In this document: positions 45,301 through 53,164 of the stretch, piece after piece | Numbering within the stretch: position 1 is the first letter of the stretch | How the letters are laid out: each line of letters begins with the position of its first letter | Source of the DNA: Staphylotrichum longicolle | Lineage: Eukaryota > Ascomycota > Sordariomycetes > Sordariales > Chaetomiaceae | Direction: 5' to 3' | DNA length: 64,000 nt | NCBI GenBank assembly: GCA_019096155.1 | Contig: JAHCVI010000001.1 | Location: forward strand, 7,316,001 to 7,380,000 | The notes under the pieces: generated by a model | What the model saw: only the letters and a program-made list of their open reading frames with translations | What the model was told of the DNA's origin: nothing | The model's database searches: none | Made by a program: the position numbers and the translations under genes

Positions 45301-45955
45301 GTCGGCCGTCAATCTCGTCTTCGCCAGCCCGTTTTACGTCCTCCATGTCCTCGTCCTCGTCTTGGGCATCGTAGTCTGTGATCTTTTTGCCGAGGTTAAC
45401 CAGCTCGTTGAACTGCTTGGGGTTCATTGAGACGCCGAGGATATCGTCGATCTCCTTCTTCTTGTCAAAGTCCTTCAGGTCGTCGTCCTTGAGGTACTCC
45501 AGCGTCGCGTCGGCAGCACTCCGCACGACCTCGTGCGGAACGTCGCCGAGGTGCTCGGCCACGATGGTCAGGATGAGATTGAACGCGTCGCGGGTGGGTT
45601 GCGTCCGCGGCCGATACTGAATGCCTTCGATCAGTGCGTCGGCGCCAGACAGGATACCGCCCCCGCGCGCCGCCTCGGCCTTGCCCTTCTGCTTGACGTG
45701 CTGCAGGACGTCGGCGCCTTCTCGCATGCTCCCTCGCTGCACATCCGGCATAGCGCTGGTCTTCTTCGTCTTCGGCGCGGCGTCCCGCCCTACGCGGGCG
45801 CCCATCTCCTTGATGGACAAGCGCCCGGCCAACGACTCTGGATCTCCGGTGGCCTCATCGGTCCGTCTTGTAACGAACCGACGGTCCGCCTGGAGGACCA
45901 GGTTGGACATGGCCGAGTACTTGTATTGCGAGACATCGCGCTGGTAGTCGGACAT
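39317..45955 (-). CDS. BRR2: Pre-mRNA splicing helicase Brr2 (U5 snRNP 200 kDa)
   Basis: A single uninterrupted exon of 2212 residues from the Met at 45955 (MSDYQRDVSQYKYSAMSNLV), the conserved Brr2 N-terminus; the frame is open 21 codons further but those are not conserved. Two Ski2-like helicase cassettes are visible. Cassette 1 has APTGSGKTNVAML near residue 555, VIDEIHLLHDDRGP near 665 and GLSATLPNYRDVASFLRV. Cassette 2 has SPTGSGKTVCAEF near residue 1400 and FIADELHMLGGQLG near 1505. Each is followed by a Sec63 module. Family role: unwinds U4/U6 to activate the spliceosome; the second cassette is regulatory and inactive in known Brr2 proteins. The C-terminus is acidic. A 6.6-kb exon with no intron is notable in an intron-bearing neighbourhood. 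Confidence 0.97.
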   Translation of the reverse strand: MSDYQRDVSQYKYSAMSNLVLQADRRFVTRRTDEATGDPESLAGRLSIKEMGARVGRDAAPKTKKTSAMPDVQRGSMREGADVLQHVKQKGKAEAARGGGILSGADALIEGIQYRPRTQPTRDAFNLILTIVAEHLGDVPHEVVRSAADATLEYLKDDDLKDFDKKKEIDDILGVSMNPKQFNELVNLGKKITDYDAQDEDEDMEDVKRAGEDEIDGRQGVAVNFENEEDDDNMVDVVRDESSSDEDEDDQEDVPDLREVAQGGEAGQDRDEEEAGLADGEAMVIDAVPSGKSKSQEKNSVPARDIDAYWLQRQIGRLYPDAHTQHDKSLQALKILSGEPDEPGGEEKQLRDIENDLMELFDYEHHEIVQKLIENREKVVWLTRLARAENREERDTIEREMASEGLRWILDELHGKSQDDQKKPKMEIKMDIDKEAFADGRPQTQEQRSEGQLVGGLQPKKLINLENLIFDQGNHLMTNPRVTLPEGTTKRTFKGYEEVHVPPPKRRNDPSDQNVPVSEMPEWARLPFSTTKSLNKIQSKCYPSAFLDDGNMLVCAPTGSGKTNVAMLTMLREIGKNRNSNGEIDLDAFKIVYIAPLKALVQEQVLNFGKRLEPYGIKVSELTGDRQLTKQQISETQVIVTTPEKWDVITRKATDISYTNLVRLIVIDEIHLLHDDRGPVLESIVSRTIRKTEQTGEPVRIVGLSATLPNYRDVASFLRVDFDKGMFHFDGTYRPCPLRQEFIGVTDKKAIKQLKTMNDITYQKVLEHVGQNRHQMLVFVHSRKETAKTAKYIRDKALEMETIDQILKHDAGTREVLSEAANSVTNTDLKDILPYGFGIHHAGMSRADRTDVEDLFASGHIQVLVCTATLAWGVNLPAHTVIIKGTQVYSPEKGSWVELSPQDVLQMLGRAGRPQFDTYGEGIIITNQGEIPYYLSLLNQQLPIESQLASKLVDNLNAEIVLGNIRSRDEGVEWLGYTYLFVRMLRSPGLYSVGAEYEDDEALEQKRVDLIHSAATVLKKSNLIKYDEKTGKLQSTELGRIASHYYITHTSMDTYNKLIQPSMNDVELFRVFAQSGEFKYIPVRQEEKLELAKILARVPIPVKESIEEPTAKINVLLQAYISRLKLDGLALMADMVYVTQSAGRILRAIFEISLKKGWASVAKLALNLCKMAEKRMWPTMSPLRQFPSCPVEIVRKAERIEVPFSSYFDLDPPRMGELLGLPKAGKVVCSLVAKFPRVEIQATVQPMTRSMLRVELTITPNFTWDVDVHGLSESFWVVVEDCDGEDILFHDQFILRKDYAEGDANEHTVEFTVPISEPMPPNYFISVISDRWMHSETRMAVSFQKLILPERFPPHTELLDLQPLPVSALKAKDYAALYPDWQQFNKVQTQTFNSLFNTDNNVLVASPTGSGKTVCAEFALLRHWASQDSGRAVYIAPFQELVDQRFQDWQKRFSNLRGGKDIVKLTGETTSDLKLLEQGDLILATPLQWDVLSRQWKRRKNVQTVELFIADELHMLGGQLGYIYEIIVSRMHYIRTQTELPMRIVGLGVSLANARDVGEWIDAKKHDIYNFSPHVRPVPLELHIQSYTIPHFPSLMLAMAKPTYLAVTQLSANQPALIFVPSRKQTRATARDLLTACLADDDEDRFLNVEVEQIQKLLERVQEEALAEALSHGVGYYHEALSQSDKRIVKHLYNNGAIQVLIASRDVCWELDCTAHLVIVMGTQYFEGREHRYVDYPLSEVLQMFGKAVQPSKDGRSRGVLMLPAVKREYYKKFLNEALPVESHLQNFLHDAFVTEISTKMIESGEDAINWATFTYFYRRLLANPSYYGLTDPTHEGLSQYLSDMVEVTLKELSDAKIVDMDEDDGTVAPQNAAMIAAYYNISYYTMQTFLLSLNQKSKLKNILEIVTAASEFDAIQIRRHEEAILRRIYDNVPVKMAEVAYDSPHFKAFVLVQAHFSRMNLPIDLAKDQEVVLTKLLSLLSAIVDILSSEGHLNAMNAMEMSQMVVQAMWDRDSPLKQIPNFTPEVVKAANKHDIRDIFDFMEKMNPAENADYSALVKDLGLTQAQLAQAANFTNTKYPDISLEFEVEDKDSIRAGEPAYLKIRVEREVDEDDEFDPTVHAPFYPGKKTENWWLVVGEESSKTLLAIKRVTVGRELNVKLEFTVPTPGRHDLKLFLMSDSYVGVDQEPTFSVMVEEGMDVDESEEEEEEDE

Positions 45956-46563
45956 CTTGGGCGTCGTGTGTTGTTGAAGGGGGTATCTCGAGGTGGATGA
46001 AATGCGTGACAGACTCAAGATGAACTCTTTTCTTGATTTATCGCCGCCGCGTCGGTTCTGCCTGCAACCTGATGGCGATAATCAGTCCGGCCCCACCCAA
46101 GCCAAGTTGTTGTCTACGTCGCAGACAGGCAGCAGTCAGATCGCAGCATTGAAATACTGAAGCTTGCGGCGCAGAGGGAGAAAAAAGTTTGGGAATGGTT
46201 GTTGCTGGAGGGATGTTGACTGCTGAATCGCGAGTCGCGGATGACCGTCAATGCTTGCCTGCCACTTTGCCTGGCGGGTCGGAAATTTCTGGGACCAGCA
46301 ACAGCGACCAGTGCTGATTGGTTCGTGACATCCACCTGCAGGTGCCTGAGCTTGGGCGAGCTTCTTCCTACCACAGTAAGCGGTGGAGTCAGCCCGCTGC
46401 GCCAGGGGCTAAGGTCCATCACAACACCCAAAACATGGAAGAGCCCATGAGCCACCACCTAGCACTGACCGATGTTCATTTCAGAACCCAACCAAGGGAG
46501 CTCAACCATGAAATATTGAGCCAACGTTTCGATGCAGCAGTGACAGCATGATATCAGCTCAAA
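45956..46563. promoter_or_regulatory. Shared divergent promoter, BRR2 and coiled-coil gene
   Basis: 608 bp between outward start codons. No recognisable element stands out. Confidence 0.6.
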
Positions 46564-48129
46564 ATGGGGACTACAGGCGAAGACACCCTTAAGGGACTTC
46601 AGAAAACCCTGGAACCCTACATCCGACCACGCGAGGAAGTTGCACATATAAGACAGATCTTGGCTGTCCATCTCGACTCGTGTCTCAAAGATGGAGCCGC
46701 CGCCGGGCCCCTAGCTCTCGTCGACACGAATAGCATCGACGTGGCCCCCACAGCCCGTGGTTTGCAGAAAGAGTACCTCGAGGCCTTGAACGCGAACATC
46801 AAGGCTCGCAAAGAGTTCGCTGCATGTGGTCGCGTCCAGAGACGTCCCAGTGGAGAAACAGCGAGCACTCCGGAACAGCAAGGGTCGGACCGCTTGCAAG
46901 AACACTTGGCCATCATTCGCCTCCGACAGAACTTGGAAAAGTTGCAGGTCGTTGAACGCGGTCTCAACACACTGGAGCAAAAACCAGCAGCATCGCCCGA
47001 CTTCCTAGATCCGGGGGAGATCTTCAAAGATTCCAGGCCGCTTCCCGACGTGCCCAAGGACTTCGTCACTGCTCTCACGATTGACAAGGCGAGTGAAGGC
47101 CCCCAGTTGAAGAGGCTCATCGACCAGCTTGAGAAGCACGTTCTGCAGGCAAAGCTCCTCCTGCGGCGCGAGGAGCAACTGCTGGAGAAAGTCAAATCAC
47201 GATCGACCGTCAGGCCGGAGAATGTCGGCGAGAGTGTGAAACTCGAGGCGCTGAACAGGACCCGAGTCGAACTCATCAACTGGATGGAGACCGAGCTCAG
47301 TAAGGCTGCCGGGGATGACGGCGATGCAGAAGGACTAGAATCCCAAAAGCACCGTGGTCCCGCAGGCTCAATCAACATGGAAGAACAGCTCGCCAGCATC
47401 AAGGAGAAGTACGCCCACTATCTCGAGGCGCGGAGGACTCTTCTTCAACTCGTCAGCCAGCAACCTCAACCTACTATCAAACCACCAACGAAGGAAGAGA
47501 AGCCAGAAGTACATCTGGCATCCCAGCCACCGCCTACCGCCCACCTCTTATCTCCTTACCTCGAGCAGCTTCTGTCTCTCGCCCACGAGCAAAAGGGGCT
47601 CATAGCGCACAAGTCACACCTCAACACAACCATTTCCAGGCAGCTCAAAGAGAACGACCAGATTCTCGGCCACCTGGCCGAAGAAAGCCATCTAGTACCT
47701 GCGCACCCGATGCCAGGGGCATCGCGGTCGAAAGCAGCATTCGCGGAAGCTACGGCGACTCTCGAAAGCTCCGGACCGTCTCAGCGTGTCAGACCCTGGG
47801 TATTTGCCGCGGATTCCGCCAAGATTTCCACGCTGGAAGCCGTGGCCGAAAAGATTGAGGAGGGACAGATTGCCCTTGAAGGCTCAATGCGAACTCTCGG
47901 GGAACTCGAACAGTTGCTCGGCAAGTCTGTCGACAGTCAGAAGATTGACGAACCGGCAGGCTCGAGCGAGGAAGACCTCTGGCTGACCGAGGGCCAGCCG
48001 TCAAGCAGGGCAGCCGGGGCGAGGAGGCATACCATTCGAAAGGCAGACAAACCGGCACAGCCCAAGACGGTGTGGGATATGTTGGATGGAAACCTCGGGC
48101 TTCTCGGTTCTGAGAAGGATGCCCCTTGA
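46564..48129 (+). CDS. Coiled-coil protein, unknown function
   Basis: A single exon of 521 residues. The sequence is rich in Leu/Glu/Lys/Gln with heptad-like spacing, for example LRQNLEKLQVVERGLNTLEQ and LKRLIDQLEKHVLQAKLLLR, then long helices to residue about 470. The end has a conserved-looking KTVWDMLDGNLGLLG segment. No signal peptide, membrane helix or enzyme motif. The pattern is that of a structural coiled-coil subunit, such as a spindle, kinetochore or augmin (HAUS) component, but I cannot assign one. It is divergent from BRR2 and convergent with RFC2, 143 bp away. Single-exon status and good codon regularity make a real gene very likely. Confidence 0.75.
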   Translation: MGTTGEDTLKGLQKTLEPYIRPREEVAHIRQILAVHLDSCLKDGAAAGPLALVDTNSIDVAPTARGLQKEYLEALNANIKARKEFAACGRVQRRPSGETASTPEQQGSDRLQEHLAIIRLRQNLEKLQVVERGLNTLEQKPAASPDFLDPGEIFKDSRPLPDVPKDFVTALTIDKASEGPQLKRLIDQLEKHVLQAKLLLRREEQLLEKVKSRSTVRPENVGESVKLEALNRTRVELINWMETELSKAAGDDGDAEGLESQKHRGPAGSINMEEQLASIKEKYAHYLEARRTLLQLVSQQPQPTIKPPTKEEKPEVHLASQPPPTAHLLSPYLEQLLSLAHEQKGLIAHKSHLNTTISRQLKENDQILGHLAEESHLVPAHPMPGASRSKAAFAEATATLESSGPSQRVRPWVFAADSAKISTLEAVAEKIEEGQIALEGSMRTLGELEQLLGKSVDSQKIDEPAGSSEEDLWLTEGQPSSRAAGARRHTIRKADKPAQPKTVWDMLDGNLGLLGSEKDAP

Positions 48130-48272
48130 ATTGACAGCAAAACAGCAACACGCCCATATTTCTCCCTTAACACGCTCCCGAACGCCTCTGGTATTGTGAC
48201 CTTATCTTCTTGAACCATGCCCCCCAGTCGGATTGAAAAGACCCGTTCTTCCCCATTTTCCGAGCCACTCTA

Positions 48273-49546
48273 CTACCTCCCTGCCAAAATCCCAGAAATG
48301 CGTAGCGCGAGATCCAGGATCGAGAGATGCTCGTCCGCGCCATCCACCAGCCTCTTGTCGATCTCCGAAAAGACCATGACGATCTTGTTCTTTTGCACGT
48401 CAGGGATCGTTTCATCGTAGACGACGGCCTGGTGAAGCTGCGTCATGGTCTGCCCTGCGCTCCAGCCATCCGCGACCATATCCTCCACCACCTTAGCGAC
48501 CGCCTGGTATGTCTCGCCGACGGCGCGCGGCCGCATCACCTTGACCAGCGTCTGGATCGTGTCGTCCGGGATCACGCCGGCGATATCCTCGACGATTTTG
48601 ACCGTCACCACCTTCTTATCCACTTCCATCTTGTCCGCATCCTCACCGTCAGCCCCGCCGGCGACGGCACCCACCAGCCTTGCCGCGCTCTGCAAGAAGG
48701 TGATGGCCTTTCGCAGATCGCCCTCGCTGCACTTGATCAGCGCGTCCACGGCACCATCTTCGATCCCCACCCCCTCCAGCTTGGCGATCTCTTCCAGCCG
48801 GCGCCGCGCGTTCCCCTGGTCGAGGCTCTTGAAGCGGAACTTGCTGCAGCGGCTGGCGAGCGGGTCGATGATGCGGGTGACGTAGTTGCAGATCAGGCAG
48901 AAGCGCGTGATCTTGCTGTACGTCTCCATGGTGCGGCGCAGGGCGCTCTGGGCGTCCTGCGTCATGCTGTCGGCCTCGTCGAGGATGATGATCTTGAAGG
49001 GCGGGCACGGGTAGCGCGCCTTGTACCCGGGGGGCGGGTTGGTGAGCTGTGTGCGGGCAAAGTCCTTGACCTTCTCGCGCACGATCGAGATGCCGCGCTC
49101 GTCGGACGCGTTGAGCTCCAGCACGCGCGACTTCATCAGCTCGGGGCCGTAGAGCTCCTTGGCGAGGGCGAGGATCGTGGAGGTCTTGCCCGTGCCGGGT
49201 GGGCCATAGAAGAGCATGTGAGGGAGCTGCACAGGTGGAACTGTCAGTTCATGGGCTGCTGCGATGGCTGGGGAAGCGAGACAACTGACATTGGAGGCTT
49301 GCAGGGTCCGCTCAAGGACGGTGATGGTGTGGTCTTGGGCAGTCACATCGCTGAGGGTCTTGGGCCGGCTATACCGTCTCCATTAGCGCAATGGCTTCCA
49401 AAGTTCCAATACACAGCGGCGGCGCACTATTTTTCGACCCAAGGTTGCACTCTGGTAGTCTCCTTTGTTTGCTTCTCGGTGCTGCTGGATGCCGTCCCAT
49501 TCGCCGCAGCCGCCTTGCGGGCCTTGAGGTCGAAAAAGCTCGACAT
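48273..49546 (-). CDS. RFC2: Replication factor C subunit 2 (human RFC4 type)
   Basis: Exons (transcript order) 49546-49428, 49368-49290 and 49226-48273 encode 383 residues. The WVEKYRPKTLSDV start, Walker A GPPGTGKTS, the ELNASDERGISIVREKVKDF block, Walker B IILDEAD and the SRC motif ASRCSKFRF are all present. The block after Walker A matches yeast Rfc2 rather than Rfc3, Rfc4 or Rfc5. Role: a subunit of the clamp loader that opens PCNA at primer ends. Intron 2 (63 nt; GTCAGT donor, AACTGAC branch, GTGCAG acceptor) is in phase and free of stops, so retention would add 21 residues in front of LPHMLFYGPP. An ACGCGT element lies 162 bp upstream. Confidence 0.95.
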
Positions 49547-50717
49547 GATCGATGACCGGGTGCAGTTGTTGGCAATTCGCTGTCAAGTAGTTCAAAGTGT
49601 AAATTGGTGTTTCGGATTTGGTGATGAGCGGTGCTCTGGCGGTGTTTCGGGGGCCGACTGGTCTCTACGTTGAACCAAGCGGAACTCGCTCGCTTGGGAA
49701 GCACTTTACGCGTCGAAGTTCAATGGAAACGCGCCAGCCAGGATCCAGCGCGTCAGGTCCAGGCGCCATGTCAGCCCCTCACCTATGGGCAGGGGTTCTC
49801 CAAATCCCAAACCAGACCACAGGTGCCCCACTTGAACCTGTCTTTGGGAGAGATGAACCATTTGAGTTTGCAAACCTGTTCCTCGTTACATTCTTACGGG
49901 CGCTGAAAACATAGGCAGCTGTCAAAGTATGAGAATGTTTAAAGGAGACTCCTGCACAGCTCAGGATGGCTGTGTTGTACATACAGTCAGCCACGTTGAA
50001 TGAATGCAGAAGACGTGTAGCGTGGGTGGAAGGGCAGGATGGAATACAAAATACAGAATACCACACCACCTTCATACTGACCCAACCATCCAACCAAGAA
50101 ACATGGGATGAGGTGGCATGGCATGTTGCATCTTTGCTGATCAGCACCCGACATGGGCCTTGCATGCATGTGAGCCCCTGCAAACAAACTCCCGGCAACC
50201 AAAGAAAGATGTCAGACAAACGAAACAAGTACCTAGACTCGGGACTGAGCGGGAGGTTGCATCGAAAGAGACACTGATGAAGAAACAGACAAGGCCAACC
50301 TGAACGAGCTGATGCGGGGATGACTCCTCTGACAGGTCACTTATTAGGCTCCCAAGAGCACCGAGATTGGGCGGCATTGTCCGTTGGTAAGTTGCCTGTG
50401 TTGGTTCAGGCAGGTGGGGGTCTCGGCCACCCAGTCGCTGTTTGCCCCGCACCCTCCCATTGGAGCTGCAGCCTGATGCTGCTCTGACGGGGCGCGAGGC
50501 CACTTCTATCCAGGTTCCTGGCGGGTCCCGCCGTCCAGGGCCACCACAGCCTTCCATCAACCGACCATCATCCTCTTCCTCGACTTGAAAGACTTCCCCC
50601 CGCGCCAGGCCGGCTTTTTCTCAGTTCGTTCCATACCTGACCCAAACCAACCGACCTCTCAGCACTGTTTATGACGAGCTACCCAGTGCGCCAGAGATAT
50701 CTCGCCAAGCTGCAGCA
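49547..50717. other. Divergent intergenic region, RFC2 and E2 genes
   Basis: 1.2 kb between outward start codons. ACGCG elements at 49708-49733 lie on the RFC2 side. A C/T-rich leader precedes the E2 start. No gene supported inside. Confidence 0.6.
49708..49733. promoter_or_regulatory. ACGCGT plus ACGCG elements before RFC2
   Basis: A full MluI-type box at 49708-49713 and a core at 49729-49733, 162-187 bp upstream of the RFC2 start. MBF-type control is inference from the motif and from the ORC3 cluster. Confidence 0.45.
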
Positions 50718-52484
50718 ATGGCGGACCAGTCCGTCTTCCGAATCACCAAGGTGGGTCGCTCGAGCCTTGTGCCTCTCTGCCATCGCGGGGTTGAAGCGCT
50801 GACCATGATGCCATTCCCGACAACAGGAGCTGAGCGACCTTCAAAAGAACTCGGATCTATGTGAGCCACCGATCGCTGTGCCCGAGACGCATATTCGAAT
50901 AGCAGCCCTGACACTGTTCTCCAGCCCTCGCCGTTGCCTGCCGTGACATCGATGTTCGAAACGTCAAGGCCCTGATCATTGGACCGCACGAGACCCCATA
51001 TGAGTTTGGCTTCTTCGAGGTATGGTGGCGCTTGTTTTGCAGCTGGGTGCTGGTCACTGAGCTAACCTGCCTACAGTTCGCGTTCAAATTCAACAAAGGT
51101 CAGGGCATGGTCCATTGGGAGGGGTCTGGTCGCTCTGCTGGAGAAACTGACTTTGTCCTAGAATACCCTCGCAAGTCGCCGCAAGTCACAGCCGTTACGA
51201 CAAACGGAGGTCGGTGCAGGTTCAATCCCAACATCTATGCCAATGGCAGAGTGTGCCTGTAAGTCACAGCCCATGGTCTCTCCTGGCGCAATGTAAACTG
51301 ACTGTGTTCCAGGTCGATTTTAGGGTAATCGCCATCGCCCGGAAGATACACGCATGTTTGTTTGGCCAGCGGGCTAATTTGGAGTAGGACATGGCGCGGG
51401 GAGCGGGGTGAGGAGTGGTCCGCTGCGCAGGGCCTGGAATCCATTCTGCTCTCCATCCAGAGCCTGATGTCTTCGAACCCCTACGAGAACGAACCCGGCT
51501 TTGAGGATGCGAACGAGCCGTCCGACAAGAAAAACCAAAAGGACTACGTACAAAAGGTGATGCCATTTGCAACTGGCTGGACAGGGACAGCGAGGCTGAC
51601 AAGGAGTGCAGATCCGTCACGAGACCCTCAGGATCTCCGTCATCCAACGGCTGGAGGAGTATCTCAAGATCGGGCCTGACGGTGTTGTCGCCCCACCGAT
51701 CCCGAAGGAGAGCTATGAGTTGGACATGGATACCATTGAAGACGAGTCGAGTGTGCCGTTCGAGCCGTTCAAAGATCTGTGCAAGCGCAGATTTCTGTGG
51801 TATTACGACTCCTATCTTGCTGCCGTCCAGAAGGGAAAGGAGGAGGTCAAGGACGGACAGGCGTTCCAGAGGATGCCATTCGAAGGGTCGCAAAATATTA
51901 TGGAGGGAAAGTTCAACTACAGCGAGCTTGAACGCCGGCTTCAGAGCATCAAGAAGGCCCTCGACGACGAAACCGAGGCGTGGGCTTCAGAGGGACTAGT
52001 GGCAAAGGCTAAGGACTCAACTGTCGCAGTCAACCTCCAGCGGCAGTACGAGCAGATCGTCGAGTCGTTCAAGCGTTCCGACGTTCCACACAACCTTGAG
52101 CTGGTGGACGGCAATCCATTCGTCTGGGTTCTGACCTACTTTGGGAAGCCGATGACGAATCTCGACGGAGGTCTCTTCCGAACCAAGCTGTGCTTCAGCC
52201 CTCGGTTCCCTGAGGAGCAACCACGGATAAAGTTCGAGACGCGCCTGTTCCACCACCGCATCGCCAGCGACGGCACGCCTTGCTACGTGGCTCCTGCGAA
52301 TCGACGAGAGGACGTCAAGACACATATCGAGGCGATCATCGAGGCGCTGGAGGAGGAACACCCGCCCTACGACCCCAGGACGCTTGTGTATCCCGAGGCA
52401 TTCAAACTGTACTGGGGCTCGCCCGATGACCGGCGGATGTACAACAGGCGCCTGCGTCGCTCAGTCCAGCAATCGATGGAGTAG
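50718..52484 (+). CDS. UBE2Z-like ubiquitin-conjugating enzyme with a second E2-like domain
   Basis: Eight exons: 50718-50750, 50827-50860, 50925-51019, 51077-51098, 51162-51258, 51313-51324, 51388-51556 and 51612-52484, giving 444 residues. Domain 1 is an E2 core with FNPNIYANGRVCLSILGTW, where Cys93 is the expected catalytic residue. This arrangement, with FNPN in place of HPN, matches UBE2Z; the following SLMSSNPYENEPGFE and IRHETLRISV blocks agree. Domain 2 (about residues 310-420) is a divergent E2-like fold (NLDGGLFRTKLCFSPRFPEE, then FHHRIASDGTPCYV) with Cys378 where the catalytic residue would sit. Family role: thioester transfer of ubiquitin from E1. Exon 6 is a 12-nt microexon. The frame is continuous through all junctions. 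Confidence 0.88.
51313..51324 (+). other. 12-nt microexon next to the E2 catalytic Cys codon
   Basis: Flanked by a 54-nt intron (GTAAGT donor, CAG acceptor) and a 63-nt intron (GTAATC donor, GCTAAT branch, TAG acceptor). It supplies the bases for Ser-Ile-Leu of VCLSILGTW plus the ends of the adjoining Leu and Gly codons. Without it the conserved motif cannot be read. Confidence 0.85.
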
Positions 52485-53164
52485 GTGTTTCTGGGCTTTC
52501 AGAGCTTGGAGGCCATAGGCTAACAACGTGACAGGGACTTCTAAGTTTTCTTTGAGTTATTGCGTTCCATTTTCCTTTCCTATTCGACTCCCAGGACATG
52601 GCATCAGCGCTGGTTTGGTCTCACGAATCCCAAACTAAGCCGTTCGGCGTTCGGACATGGGCTAGGGAAAGGAAGGTCAGTTCAGGTCGGAGTTACGAGT
52701 TTGGGCTCGGTTTTGCCTTTGATGAAAGAGTGTGACGATAATAGTCCATGACCAGGTTTCTTCTGGTGGCGTGGTGGGTTATGGGCTGTGTTTCCTTTGA
52801 TGCACGAGACGATTTGTAGATACATTGCTGTCATGAATTCAAAGCCCGACGGGCTTGTAGCGGTGTTTACGGGCATTAGCGCCTTACTACTTTTTGTACT
52901 TGTCATGTCGCTGTTCCATGTCATGATCCAGAGCCAGGGCGTAGAGAGGAAAAAAAACAAGACCTCTCCCTGGTCGTCCCGCGAATAAATACACACCACC
53001 GCCCCAATAACACGCTCTCTTATAAGCCCATGTCCCAAAACGCCATGCTATGCACCGTGATTTCTGTTTTCATACTCATGTCGTAACACTCCACCCAACA
53101 ACCTTCACGACCCACCCCTCCCCTCACCTCTTTGCCCCCTTCCCCTTCTTCTCTAGCCTGTCCC
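52485..53164. other. Convergent intergenic region
   Basis: 680 bp between the E2 stop and the stop of the minus-strand 53165 gene. Nothing recognisable. Confidence 0.6.

Noticed and set aside
48273..49346. RFC2 as one uninterrupted exon
   Set aside because: The frame is open, but it adds 21 residues absent from the family, and intron signals are complete.
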